A stretch of DNA of 64,000 bases. Source: Sedimenticola hydrogenitrophicus (GTDB taxonomy: Bacteria > Pseudomonadota > Gammaproteobacteria > Chromatiales > Chromatiaceae). The notes under the pieces are model-generated. The model searched no databases and was not told where the DNA came from. It saw only the letters and a program-made list of their open reading frames with translations. Shown here one piece after another: positions 18,248-27,920 of the stretch. The position numbers and the translations under genes were made by a program. Positions within the stretch are counted from its first letter, which is position 1. Every line of letters starts with the position of its first letter. The stretch is from contig NZ_JANIOA010000001.1 in the NCBI RefSeq assembly GCF_025175675.1, positions 1 to 64,000 on the forward strand, in the 5' to 3' direction.

Positions 18248-19657
18248 GTGGAAGAGAGAAATGTTGATGTCGCCATTATCGGCGCCGGCAGTGCCGGACT
18301 CTACGCCCTGGGCCGGGTCAAGGCCTCGGGAAAAAGTTTCGTCCTGATCAACGGCGGCGAACAGGGGACCACCTGCGCCCGGGTCGGCTGTATGCCCTCC
18401 AAGGTGCTGATCCAGATCGCCGAGGATTTCCACCGCTGCGGCATCCTCGGGCGCTACGGAGTGGAGGGCCACAAGGCCCTTACCCTGGACGGCGAGGAGG
18501 CGATGGGCCATGTACAGGATCTGCGCGACACCTTTGTCGACCGGGTCGTCAGCAACAGCACGGCGCATATGAGTGAGGAGCTGTTCATCGAGGGCTATGC
18601 CCGCTTCCTCGAACCCCATCTCCTGGAGGTGAACGACATCCGCATCCGCGCGGAGAATATCATCATCGCCACCGGCTCGCGTCCCATCATACCCAAGCCG
18701 TGGCAGGCCTTCGGCGAGCGTATACTGACCACCGACAGCCTGTTCGAGCTGGAGGAGCTGCCGCAATCGCTGGCGGTAATCGGGCTCGGTGTCATCGGCC
18801 TGGAGATCGGCCAGTCCATGGCCCGGCTGGGGGTGGAAACCACCGGCTTCGACCAGCTGGAGACCATCGGCGGGCTGGATGATCCGGCGGTCGCCAAGGC
18901 GGCCGTCGAGATCATCGGGCGGGATTTTCAGCTCCATCTCGGTCATGCCGCGGAGATCAGCGAAGAGGGCGACAAGTTGCGGGTCAGTGCCGGCGAGCAC
19001 TCGGTACTGGTGGACAAAGTGCTGGCCAGCCTGGGGCGACGCCCCAACCTGGACAACCTGCAGATCGAGAATACCGGTATCGACCTGGGGGTGAACGCCA
19101 TCCCCACCTACAACCCCCAGACCATGCAAATCGGCAACAGCCATATCTTCCTGGCCGGCGACGTGGATGCCGAGCGACCGCTGCTGCACGAGGCCGGCGA
19201 CGAGGGGCGGATTGCCGGCCACAACGCCTGCAGCGACCGGGTCCAGGCGTTTCAGCGCAAGACCCCGCTGGCCATCAACTTTGTCGATCCCAATATCTGT
19301 CACGTCGGCCGGCGCTGGTCCGAACTGGACCCGGAACAGAGCGCCATCGGCGAGGTCAATATGGCCCCGGTGGGTCGCGCCCTGATCATGGGCAAAAACA
19401 AGGGCCTGATCCGGGTCTATGCCGACAAGGCCAGCGGCCGGTTGCTGGGCAGCGAGATGATCTGCGCCAAGGGCGAGAACCTGGCCCATCTCCTGGCCTG
19501 GGCTATCCAGCAGCAGCTGACCGTCGGGGATCTGCTGCGTATGCCGTTCTACCACCCGGTGATCGAAGAGGCATTGCAGGCGGCGCTGTATGACCTCTAC
19601 AACAAGGTCGACCGCAAGAACAGCGGGCCGATCACCGAACTGAAGCTGGTGGAGTGA
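18248..19657 (+). CDS. Dihydrolipoyl dehydrogenase-family flavoprotein
   Basis: A 469-aa class I pyridine nucleotide-disulfide oxidoreductase. The FAD-binding motif IIGAGSAGLYAL is at residues 10-21 and the redox-active pair is C43/C48 in GTTCARVGCMPSK. The NAD-binding motif is GLGVIGLEIG, the second FAD motif is IFLAGDVDAERPLLHEAGDEG, and the C-terminal catalytic dyad region is YHPVIEEAL. It is expected to oxidise dihydrolipoamide or a related dithiol with NAD. There are no pyruvate or 2-oxoglutarate dehydrogenase genes beside it, so it may be a stand-alone enzyme with another thiol substrate. It begins at GTG 18248. Confidence 0.9.
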   Translation: MEERNVDVAIIGAGSAGLYALGRVKASGKSFVLINGGEQGTTCARVGCMPSKVLIQIAEDFHRCGILGRYGVEGHKALTLDGEEAMGHVQDLRDTFVDRVVSNSTAHMSEELFIEGYARFLEPHLLEVNDIRIRAENIIIATGSRPIIPKPWQAFGERILTTDSLFELEELPQSLAVIGLGVIGLEIGQSMARLGVETTGFDQLETIGGLDDPAVAKAAVEIIGRDFQLHLGHAAEISEEGDKLRVSAGEHSVLVDKVLASLGRRPNLDNLQIENTGIDLGVNAIPTYNPQTMQIGNSHIFLAGDVDAERPLLHEAGDEGRIAGHNACSDRVQAFQRKTPLAINFVDPNICHVGRRWSELDPEQSAIGEVNMAPVGRALIMGKNKGLIRVYADKASGRLLGSEMICAKGENLAHLLAWAIQQQLTVGDLLRMPFYHPVIEEALQAALYDLYNKVDRKNSGPITELKLVE

Positions 19658-19705
19658 GCGGCTACCGGGGGACAGGAACACCCCAAGGCCTTCCAATTTA
19701 ATATT

Positions 19706-19928
19706 GCCGGGTAGTAACTACTCACGGGGTGATTGGCCTGCCTTGCCGGCCTCACACGATGGCTTATCTCCTCGAATCCGGCCCCATTTTCAGCGCCTGC
19801 CCAAACTCGCTTCGCTCAAACAAGGGCAGGCTTGTATCTGAAAAAGGGGCCGGATTCGAGGCGCCATCGAGATCGCCCGGTAAGGCAAACCAACCACTTA
19901 CAGACCGGGTGAGTAGTTACGCCGGGTA
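19706..19928. mobile_element. GTAACTA-family MITE (19714-19920) with 8-bp duplication and known empty site
   Basis: The 207-bp element has ends GTAACTACTCAC / GTGAGTAGTTAC flanked by GCCGGGTA on both sides (19706-19713, 19921-19928). The inside is a long inverted repeat: CTCGAATCCGGCCCCATTTT pairs with GGGGCCGGATTCGAG. It interrupts a dispersed repeat whose uninterrupted copy at 27003-27155 reads (complement) AATATTGCCGGGTGAAACTG with a single GCCGGGT. The comparison fixes the insertion point and the duplication length. Confidence 0.94.
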
Positions 19929-19999
19929 AAGCTGATTCAGTTTCGTAGGGTGGATAAGCCGGTAGGCGCATCTACCCTACAAAAGCCACACTGGCGCCG

Positions 20000-20077
20000 A
20001 ACCACAGATTCACACAGATAAACACGGATGCAGAATTCTGATCTCCTATCTGTGTGAATCCGTGTCCATCCGTGGTT
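20000..20077. repeat. ACCACGGATGGACACGG palindrome, copy 2 (inverted)
   Basis: Reverse-complement match to 1887-1964; it ends with ATCCGTGTCCATCCGTGGTT. Confidence 0.85.
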
Positions 20078-20170
20078 CCTTCTGATAAATATTTCTTATG
20101 GACTGGATGCAGGTTGGACTTGCATTGGAACAGAGTATCGACAAAAGTACTTTATCAAATTGAAGTAGTA

Positions 20171-20392
20171 CTAGGAGTCTGTTGGGCTTAACGCTGATTT
20201 ACTGCGGAAAAGCCCTACGGACTCCTAGGAGGCTGTCGGGTTTATCCGTTTGAAGCGAAAATCACTGGGGGCGAATCAAATCAGTTTATCGAACGAGGCG
20301 AATAGTGGACCTATTTAACGAGTTCGATAAGCTGAGTTGATCGCCATCCAGGGATTTGCAGCCAAACAGCGTTAAATCCGACAGCCTCCTAG
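20171..20392. mobile_element. Two adjacent CTAG-flanked palindromic MITE-like elements
   Basis: CTAG occurs three times, at 20171-20174, 20225-20228 and 20389-20392. Between the first two lies a 50-bp element with ends GAGTCTGTTGGGCTT / AGCCCTACGGACTC. Between the last two lies a 160-bp element with ends GAGGCTGTCGGGTTTA / TAAATCCGACAGCCTC. The termini of the two are related. The layout fits insertion into CTAG with duplication of that tetramer. The second element stops 2 nt before the lipoprotein stop codon. Confidence 0.75.
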
Positions 20393-20394
20393 CA

Positions 20395-20757
20395 TCAGCC
20401 CTCCGGGGTCCGGCGGAAATGGCTGATCAATGCCTCATCCCTGAACAGCTGCGCCGTGCCGTCCCCCTCCACCCGCAGGTTGAAGCGGATCCGGGTCTCG
20501 GTATCCTCCTGCGTGGTGCAATCCAGCTGAATCTCACCGTCGTTTTTCGCGCCCCAGAAACAGTGGTGACTCTCCGCGCCGCTGGCGGCATCAACAAGTT
20601 CGGCCCGCCCCTCAAAGTGGACCAGTACCTTGGAAAAGGGCGTTGCGGCGGAATCGACCGCCTCCCAGTTGCCGGCTCCGGGATGAGGGGAACAGCCGGC
20701 CAGGCCAGCCGTCAACAGAAATACCAGTCCCGCCATTCCGATCTTTCGCATCATCAA
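20395..20757 (-). CDS. Small lipoprotein of unknown function
   Basis: A 120-aa precursor with a lipoprotein signal: basic start MMMRKIG, hydrophobic core, lipobox LAGC with the lipidated cysteine at residue 22. The mature part is about 99 residues and beta-rich (KVLVHFEGRAELVDA, EIQLDCTTQEDTETRIRFNL), with two further cysteines that could form a disulfide. There is no domain I recognise. The gene stands alone among repeats. The start could be any of the first three methionines. Confidence 0.75.
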   Translation of the reverse strand: MMMRKIGMAGLVFLLTAGLAGCSPHPGAGNWEAVDSAATPFSKVLVHFEGRAELVDAASGAESHHCFWGAKNDGEIQLDCTTQEDTETRIRFNLRVEGDGTAQLFRDEALISHFRRTPEG

Positions 20758-21147
20758 TCCCGTGTTTAACCGTTGCTTGTCGTGGCGGCATTATAATGCA
20801 GAGCCGTTCGGTTTGGTTACCCATAATCTCGGCCGCCCCCCACTAGGGATCGGAGTCAGATTAACAAGGAACCACGGATGGACACGGATTCACACAGATA
20901 GGAGGTCAGAATTGTGAATCCGTGTTTATCTGTGTGAATCCGTGGTTGTCCTAATTGCCAGATACGCGGAACCTTCCACAAGGTCGCCCAGTCGCCGACT
21001 CCAGGATCCGCGCAAAGGCAGATGTGGATGGCCGCCGGATGTGCCACAATAGACGCCGATTTATGACTCCCGGTAATCCGGCCCGCTGACCGAAACGGAT
21101 CTACAGGCGCCGGCAACCCCCACTCTGTCTCAACTAAAAGAAAGGTT
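20758..21147. other. 390-nt intergenic region before ettA
   Basis: It contains a half GATCGGAGTCA repeat (about 20849-20861) and an ACCACGG palindrome (20870-20947). Nothing else is recognised. Confidence 0.55.
20870..20947. repeat. ACCACGGATGGACACGG palindrome, copy 3
   Basis: Same orientation and almost identical to 1887-1964, with GTCAGAATTGTGAATCC at the centre. Confidence 0.85.
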
Positions 21148-22815
<1,668 letters not shown>

Positions 22816-22828
22816 GCGGTTAAGTACA

Positions 22829-22899
22829 GGGGTCGGAGTCAAGCCGCTTGGACGGGGAGGAAGTTGTCGCCGCAGGTGCACGGCTTGACTCCGACCCCT
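22829..22899. repeat. GGGGTCGGAGTCA palindromic repeat
   Basis: GGGGTCGGAGTCAAGCCG ... CGGCTTGACTCCGACCCC, directly after ettA. It could act as a transcription barrier. Confidence 0.85.
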
Positions 22900-22920
22900 C
22901 CCCATCGGCACGGAAAAAAC

Positions 22921-22999
22921 CGTAGGATGCGGTGAGTAAAACGAACCGCATCGATCATTGGGCAAATGATGCGGTTCGCAAGCTCACCGGCATCCTACG
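22921..22999. repeat. GTAGGATGCGGTGAG palindromic repeat, simple copy
   Basis: GTAGGATGCGGTGAGTAAAA, CGAACCGCATC, loop, GATGCGGTTCGCAAGCTCAC, CATCCTAC. The same repeat is at 38634-38794 and 62331-62464 with another repeat in its loop, and at 45918-45998. Confidence 0.85.
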
Positions 23000-23044
23000 C
23001 TGAAAGTTTGTTGGTACGGTCACGATTTCATACAGGTCATCACC

Positions 23045-23917
23045 ATGGACCAGACAGAGCAACTACTTGAGCGCGCACAACGGCTGATCGAACGCCTGGA
23101 GGGGGTCTTTTCGCCCAGGGTTGCGGAACCCGACTGGAGCTGTAGCGCCTATCGCTGGAAGCGCAGCACAGGACTTCAGGCCATCGCCCGGCCGCACAAA
23201 GTGCTGCTGAGCGACATCCTCTGCGTGGACCGGGTCAAGGCGGAGATCACCCGCAATACCCGCCAGTTTGTCGACGGGCGCAGCGCCAACAACACCCTGC
23301 TCTGGGGCTCCCGCGGCACCGGCAAGTCCTCCCTGATCAAGGCACTGCTGAACGAATTCGCCGACCGGGGACTGCGCCTGATAGAGGTGGAGAAACACGA
23401 CCTGATCGACCTGCCGGCCATCGTCGAGCTGATCCAGGACCGGCCGGATCGCTTCCTGCTCTATTGCGACGACCTCTCCTTCGAGGCCGATGACGCCAGC
23501 TACAAATCCCTCAAGGCGATCCTCGACGGCTCGATCTCGGCACCGCCGGAAAACGTGCTGATCTACGCCACCTCCAATCGCCGCCACCTGCTGCCGGAGT
23601 TCAAGCAGGAGAATCAGGACGTACATATCGTGGAGGGGGAGATTCACCAGAACGAGAGCGTCGAGGAGAAGATCTCGCTGTCCGAGCGCTTTGGCCTCTG
23701 GCTCTCCTTCTACCCGTTCAGCCAGGATCAGTACCTGACCATCGTCGACCACTGGCTGACTCGCTTGGGGGCCGCGACAACCGCCGATGAGACGATCCGC
23801 CTGGAGGCGCTGCGTTTCGCCTTGAAACGGGGCTCACGCAGCGGCCGGGTGGCACTGCAGTTTGCCCGCGACTGGGCCGGCCGGCTACCGGAGGAGCGGC
23901 CGGCCAGCGTCGACTAG
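23045..23917 (+). CDS. DUF815-family AAA+ ATPase
   Basis: A 290-aa cytoplasmic ATPase with Walker A LLWGSRGTGKSSLIKALLNE (about residue 90), Walker B FLLYCDDLSFE, a sensor-like YATSNRRHLLPE and the family segment LSERFGLWLSFYPFSQDQYL. It matches the DUF815 family (predicted ATP/GTP-binding, P-loop NTPase). The cellular role is not known. It lies alone between repeats, with no partner gene. Confidence 0.93.
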   Translation: MDQTEQLLERAQRLIERLEGVFSPRVAEPDWSCSAYRWKRSTGLQAIARPHKVLLSDILCVDRVKAEITRNTRQFVDGRSANNTLLWGSRGTGKSSLIKALLNEFADRGLRLIEVEKHDLIDLPAIVELIQDRPDRFLLYCDDLSFEADDASYKSLKAILDGSISAPPENVLIYATSNRRHLLPEFKQENQDVHIVEGEIHQNESVEEKISLSERFGLWLSFYPFSQDQYLTIVDHWLTRLGAATTADETIRLEALRFALKRGSRSGRVALQFARDWAGRLPEERPASVD

Positions 23918-23956
23918 CCACGCCCTTTACCCATAAGTAGGCCGGACTGCATCCAG

Positions 23957-24119
23957 GCGTAGGATGGGTGGAGCGCCGCCATGAACTCTCCGCCGACTCC
24001 CTCTCCGGCGCGCAACCCATCGTGCACCTGCATCCGCATCCGAAGATGGGTTACGGCGCGCCCGACCGCAGCGAACAGCCGTCAACAAGGGGGCCGCGCC
24101 TCCACCCATCCTACACGCG
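23957..24119. repeat. GCGTAGGATGGGTGGAG palindromic repeat
   Basis: The left end GCGTAGGATGGGTGGAGC and right end CTCCACCCATCCTACACGC are inverted, with inner ATGGGTTACGGCGCGCC. It is related to the element at 40452-40655. Confidence 0.75.
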
Positions 24120-24151
24120 TGTTCGCCGGCATTGTGGGTATAAGGGTAGAA

Positions 24152-25558
24152 CTAACCGCGCCGCCAGGTGGTGCCCTGGGGGCTGTCCTCCAGCACCACA
24201 CCCTGCTCCTTGAGCTGCTCCCGAATGCGGTCGGCCTCGGCCCAGTTCTTCTCGGATTTCGCCCTTGCACGCTTCTGGACCAGTGCATCGATTTTTTCAT
24301 CGCTCAACACAATGTGGGCACTAAAACTCGCAGTTAATATTCTAGGTTTACCTTTGAGATAAACTTCCGGGTCATCTTGCAGGATACCCAGCACCCCGCC
24401 CAGCCGGCGCAGTTCCGCCGCCAGCCCCGCCGCCCGGCGCTCATCCTCGGGGCGCACCCGGTTGATCTCCCGCACCAGTTCAAACAGTACCGCCAGTGCT
24501 TCGGGGGTATTGAAGTCATCGTCCATGGCCGCCCGGAAGCGCTCCCCGAAGGCCTCCCCGCCCGCTGCCTCGGCTACCGGCAGGCCGCGCATGGCGGTGT
24601 AGAACCGGGTCAGGGCGCCACGCGCGTTGTCCAGATGTTCATCATCATAGTGGAGCGGACTGCGGTACTGGCTGGTGAGGATGAAATAGCGCACCTCCTC
24701 CGCCTGGTAACGGTCCAGGATCTCCCGCACGGTGAAGAAGTTGCCCAGGGATTTGGACATCTTCTCATCATTGATGCGGACAAAACCGTTGTGCATCCAG
24801 TAGTTGACGAACGGCTTGCCGGTCGCCCCCTCAGACTGGGCAATCTCGTTCTCGTGATGGGGGAAGGTCAGGTCGGCACCACCGCCATGGATATCGAAGG
24901 TATCGCCCAGGCAGCAGGTGGACATGGCCGAGCACTCGATATGCCAGCCGGGCCGCCCCGCGCCCCAGGGGGAGTCCCAGGCCGGCTCACCCGGCTTGGC
25001 GGGCTTCCAGAGCACGAAATCAAGGGGATTGCGCTTCTGATTCTCCACCTCGACCCGGGCCCCCGCCTGCAGGTCCTCCAGCGTCTTTCCTGACAGCTTG
25101 CCGTAGCCCTGAAAACTGTCCACCGCGTAATAGACATCGTCGTTATCGGCCACGTAGGCGTGGCCGTTGGCCAGCAGCCGCTCGATCATGGCGATGATCT
25201 CGGCAATGTGCGCGGTGGCCCGCGGTTCGCTGTCCGGCTCCAGCACGCCCAGTGCCGCGGAGTCGTCGTGCATGGCATGGATGAAGCGTTCCGTCAGCGC
25301 GGCGATCGGCTCGCCATTTTCGTTGGCGCGGTTGATGATCTTGTCGTCGATATCGGTAATGTTGCGGATATAGGTGACGTCATAGCCCTGCGCCTGCAGG
25401 TAGCGATAGACCACATCGAACACCACCATCACCCGGGCGTGCCCCAGATGACAGAGATCGTAGACCGTCATGCCACAGACATACATTTTCACTTTTCCGG
25501 GTTCCAGCGGCACAAACGCCTGTTTCTGGTTGGTAAGATCGTTGTAGATCTTCAGCAT
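24152..25558 (-). CDS. cysS: Cysteine-tRNA ligase (CysS)
   Basis: Charges tRNA-Cys in the cytoplasm. A 468-aa class I synthetase: zinc ligand C28 in [17 protein letters not shown] with the HIGH-like HLGH, the second zinc cluster in [11 protein letters not shown] and [13 protein letters not shown], and KMSKS in [12 protein letters not shown]. The anticodon-binding C-terminal region is complete. It is divergent from the periplasmic cyclophilin with 199 nt between. Confidence 0.98.
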   Translation of the reverse strand: MLKIYNDLTNQKQAFVPLEPGKVKMYVCGMTVYDLCHLGHARVMVVFDVVYRYLQAQGYDVTYIRNITDIDDKIINRANENGEPIAALTERFIHAMHDDSAALGVLEPDSEPRATAHIAEIIAMIERLLANGHAYVADNDDVYYAVDSFQGYGKLSGKTLEDLQAGARVEVENQKRNPLDFVLWKPAKPGEPAWDSPWGAGRPGWHIECSAMSTCCLGDTFDIHGGGADLTFPHHENEIAQSEGATGKPFVNYWMHNGFVRINDEKMSKSLGNFFTVREILDRYQAEEVRYFILTSQYRSPLHYDDEHLDNARGALTRFYTAMRGLPVAEAAGGEAFGERFRAAMDDDFNTPEALAVLFELVREINRVRPEDERRAAGLAAELRRLGGVLGILQDDPEVYLKGKPRILTASFSAHIVLSDEKIDALVQKRARAKSEKNWAEADRIREQLKEQGVVLEDSPQGTTWRRG

Positions 25559-25757
25559 AACGACTCCGACAGCTCATCTTGATACGGAAAACCGGCAGCG
25601 GACAGAATCCGATTGCCGCTCCCAGACCGCGCATAGTAAACGAAAGCGCCCGGGCAACAAAGTGGAGCAACAAAGCGGGGGTTTTTCCGCGGGCCGGTAA
25701 CCTATATCATTAAGCACTCGATTGCCCCTGAATCACACTACTACGCGAGCATTGAAT

Positions 25758-26330
25758 ATGAATAGACGCCTTTTTTCGCTCCTGCTACCGCTGGTCATGC
25801 TATTGGGATTCACTTCTCAAGCCAGTGCGGATAGCACCCGGGTACTGATGAAGACCAGCCTGGGAGAGATTGAACTGGAACTGGACGGCGCCAAGGCCCC
25901 CGATACCGTGGAAAATTTTCTACGCTATGTCGATGAGGGCTTCTATAGCGGCACCATTTTCCACCGCGTGATCAACGGCTTCATGATCCAGGGCGGCGGA
26001 TTCACCCCCGAACTCGACCAGAAGCGCGGCCACGCCGCGATCAAGAACGAGGCCAGGAACGGGTTGTCCAACGCACGCGGCAGCATCGCCATGGCCAGGA
26101 CCAATGCCCCGCACTCCGCCACTTCCCAGTTCTTCATCAACCATAAAGACAATGACAATCTCGACTATCCCAGCTTCGACGGCTGGGGTTATGCGGTCTT
26201 TGGCCGGGTCACCCGGGGGATGGACACCGTGGACCGGATCGCCGATGTCGCCACCGCCAACAAGATGGGTATGCAGAATGTGCCCGTCAAGGATGTCGTC
26301 ATTGAAAGCATCACCCGACTCTCAAACTAA
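25758..26330 (+). CDS. Periplasmic peptidyl-prolyl cis-trans isomerase (cyclophilin)
   Basis: A 190-aa cyclophilin with a signal peptide (MNRRLFSLLLPLVMLLGFTS, cleavage after QASA). The catalytic core is [15 protein letters not shown], with the QFFIN and GYAVFGRVTRGMD segments. The start ATG 25758 gives a clean signal peptide; a longer frame adds 12 unlikely residues. It acts on proline folding in the periplasm. It is followed by a cytoplasmic paralogue about 180 nt downstream on the same strand. Confidence 0.93.
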   Translation: MNRRLFSLLLPLVMLLGFTSQASADSTRVLMKTSLGEIELELDGAKAPDTVENFLRYVDEGFYSGTIFHRVINGFMIQGGGFTPELDQKRGHAAIKNEARNGLSNARGSIAMARTNAPHSATSQFFINHKDNDNLDYPSFDGWGYAVFGRVTRGMDTVDRIADVATANKMGMQNVPVKDVVIESITRLSN

Positions 26331-26513
26331 CCCGAAGATTTCATAAATTTGTGCAGAGATCGCGCCGGATATTGTTTTCACAAGGAAATTCCCGAGGGAG
26401 TGGCGTATCAGTGACTACGACCGACCGAGGGAATATTTCTTGTGGAAGCAAGAGACAAGCGAGATCAGTGCAAATTTGTGAAAGATTCGGGTTCAACTAC
26501 AGGAAGCCAGCAC

Positions 26514-27002
26514 ATGATCACTCTCAAGACCAATCGCGGCGATATTGTCATCGAACTGGATGAAGAGAAGGCACCGATCACCAGCGCCAACTTTGCCCAG
26601 TATGTTAAGGACGGCTTTTATAACGGCACCATTTTTCACCGGGTCATCAACAACTTCATGATCCAGGGTGGCGGCTTCGAGGCCGGAATGGCCGAGAAAA
26701 GCACCCGCGCCCCGATCGAGAACGAGGCCAAGAATGGCCTGAGCAACGTCACCGGCTCCATTGCCATGGCACGCACCATGGACCCCCACTCCGCCTCCGC
26801 CCAGTTCTTTATCAATGTGGCGGACAACAAGTTTCTCGATTATCCGGGCCAGGACGGCTGGGGCTACTGTGTCTTCGCCCGGGTGGTCGAGGGCATGGAC
26901 GTGGTCAACCAGATGAAAAGCGTCGACACCACCATGCGCATGGGGCATCAGGATGTGCCGGTGGAGGATCTGATCATCGAAGAGGCCATCATCAGCGACT
27001 AG
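26514..27002 (+). CDS. ppiB: Cytoplasmic peptidyl-prolyl cis-trans isomerase B (PpiB)
   Basis: A 162-aa cyclophilin without signal peptide. [51 protein letters not shown] and [15 protein letters not shown] are canonical. The ATG at 26514 is preceded by AGGAAG; the open frame extends 24 codons upstream without similarity. The order cysS (divergent), ppiB, lpxH recalls E. coli. Confidence 0.95.
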   Translation: MITLKTNRGDIVIELDEEKAPITSANFAQYVKDGFYNGTIFHRVINNFMIQGGGFEAGMAEKSTRAPIENEAKNGLSNVTGSIAMARTMDPHSASAQFFINVADNKFLDYPGQDGWGYCVFARVVEGMDVVNQMKSVDTTMRMGHQDVPVEDLIIEEAIISD

Positions 27003-27155
27003 TACTTCTTCAAATTGATAAAGTACTTTTGTAGGGTGAGGAGTGGTACAAGGATGTACCGTTTACGGACCTGAGGATGGCATGCGCCTACCGGCTTATC
27101 CACCCTACGAAACCGAAACAGTTTCACCCGGCAATATTAAATTGGAAGACTTCTA
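27003..27155. repeat. Uninterrupted copy of the 19690 host repeat
   Basis: The reverse complement runs CTTCCAATTTAATATTGCCG, GGTGAAACTG, GTAGGGTGGATAAGCCGGTA, GTACATCCTTGTACC and AAAGTACTTTATCAATTTG. It begins immediately after the ppiB stop and ends 17 nt before lpxH. It is the empty target against which the 19714 MITE insertion can be read. Confidence 0.85.
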
Positions 27156-27171
27156 GCGAGGCTCAGCCAGC

Positions 27172-27915
27172 ATGCCGCAAGATAGCCTGCTCATATCGGA
27201 CCTGCACCTGTCCCCGGCACGGCCCGGTACCGTGGAGCTGTTCCTGCGTTTTCTGCGGGAACGGGCCCGCCATGCCGGGGCACTCTACATCCTCGGCGAT
27301 CTGTTCGATGCCTGGATAGGCGACGACAACAGCCTGCCACCGGCACCTGAGGTGATTGAGACCCTGCGCCAGGTGAGCGACGCCGGCTGTCGACTCTCGG
27401 TGATGCACGGCAATCGGGATTTTCTGCTGGGAGAGGATTTTGCCCGGGCCACCGGCGCTCGCCTGTTGCCCGACCCCTGTGTTGTGGAGCTGGGTGTGGG
27501 GGAACCGGGCGGGCAGCCGACCCTGCTGATGCACGGTGACCTGCTGTGCAGTGATGATCTGGAGTATCAGCAGGCACGGCGGCGGCTGCGCAGCCCGGAG
27601 TTCATCCGCGATTTCCTCTCCCGAAGCATCGAGGAGCGGATCCAGCTCGCCGCCGAGTACCGCCGCCGCAGCGGCGAGGTGGTGTCGCTTAAATCGGCCG
27701 ATATCATGGATGTGAACCAGCGGACGGTGGAGCAGTACATGCGCGAGCACCGGGTCAGGCGCCTGATACACGGCCACACCCACCGGCCCGCGTTACATGA
27801 GTTTCAGCTGGACGGCGAACCGGCGCAACGTTATGTGCTGGCGGACTGGCATGAACAGAGCGGTTCCTGTCTCAGGATTCACGATGGGCTGACCCTGCAG
27901 GAAACCTGTGGCTGA
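27172..27915 (+). CDS. lpxH: UDP-2,3-diacylglucosamine diphosphatase (LpxH)
   Basis: Peripheral inner-membrane Mn-dependent phosphoesterase that makes lipid X in lipid A synthesis. The 247-aa protein has the metal-binding motifs ISDLHLS, GDLFDAWIGDD, HGNRDF, MHGDLLCSDD and HGHTHRP, all intact. Its presence indicates an LPS-bearing outer membrane. It converges with fimV with only 5 nt between the stop codons. Confidence 0.96.
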   Translation: MPQDSLLISDLHLSPARPGTVELFLRFLRERARHAGALYILGDLFDAWIGDDNSLPPAPEVIETLRQVSDAGCRLSVMHGNRDFLLGEDFARATGARLLPDPCVVELGVGEPGGQPTLLMHGDLLCSDDLEYQQARRRLRSPEFIRDFLSRSIEERIQLAAEYRRRSGEVVSLKSADIMDVNQRTVEQYMREHRVRRLIHGHTHRPALHEFQLDGEPAQRYVLADWHEQSGSCLRIHDGLTLQETCG

Positions 27916-27920
27916 ATGCC

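Larger units (their letters stand above)
19690..20171. repeat. Host repeat interrupted by the MITE
   Basis: Outer parts match the reverse complement of 27003-27155: CTTCCAATTTAATATTGCCG at the left, GTAGGGTGGATAAGCCGGTA in the middle, and GTACTTTATCAAATTGAAGT at the right end. The ends, CTTCCAATTT and AAATTGAAG, are imperfect inverted repeats, suggesting this is itself an old mobile unit. Confidence 0.7.
19658..20394. other. 737-nt repeat nest
   Basis: No gene. In order: a host repeat (about 19690-20171) interrupted by a GTAACTA-family MITE (19714-19920) and containing a CTTATCCACC-type repeat and an ACCACGG palindrome (20000-20077), then two CTAG-flanked palindromic elements (20175-20224, 20229-20388). 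Confidence 0.8.

Noticed and set aside
25758-27002. Recent tandem duplication of a cyclophilin gene
   Set aside because: The two proteins differ substantially, and one has a signal peptide; this is the old periplasmic/cytoplasmic split rather than a recent copy.
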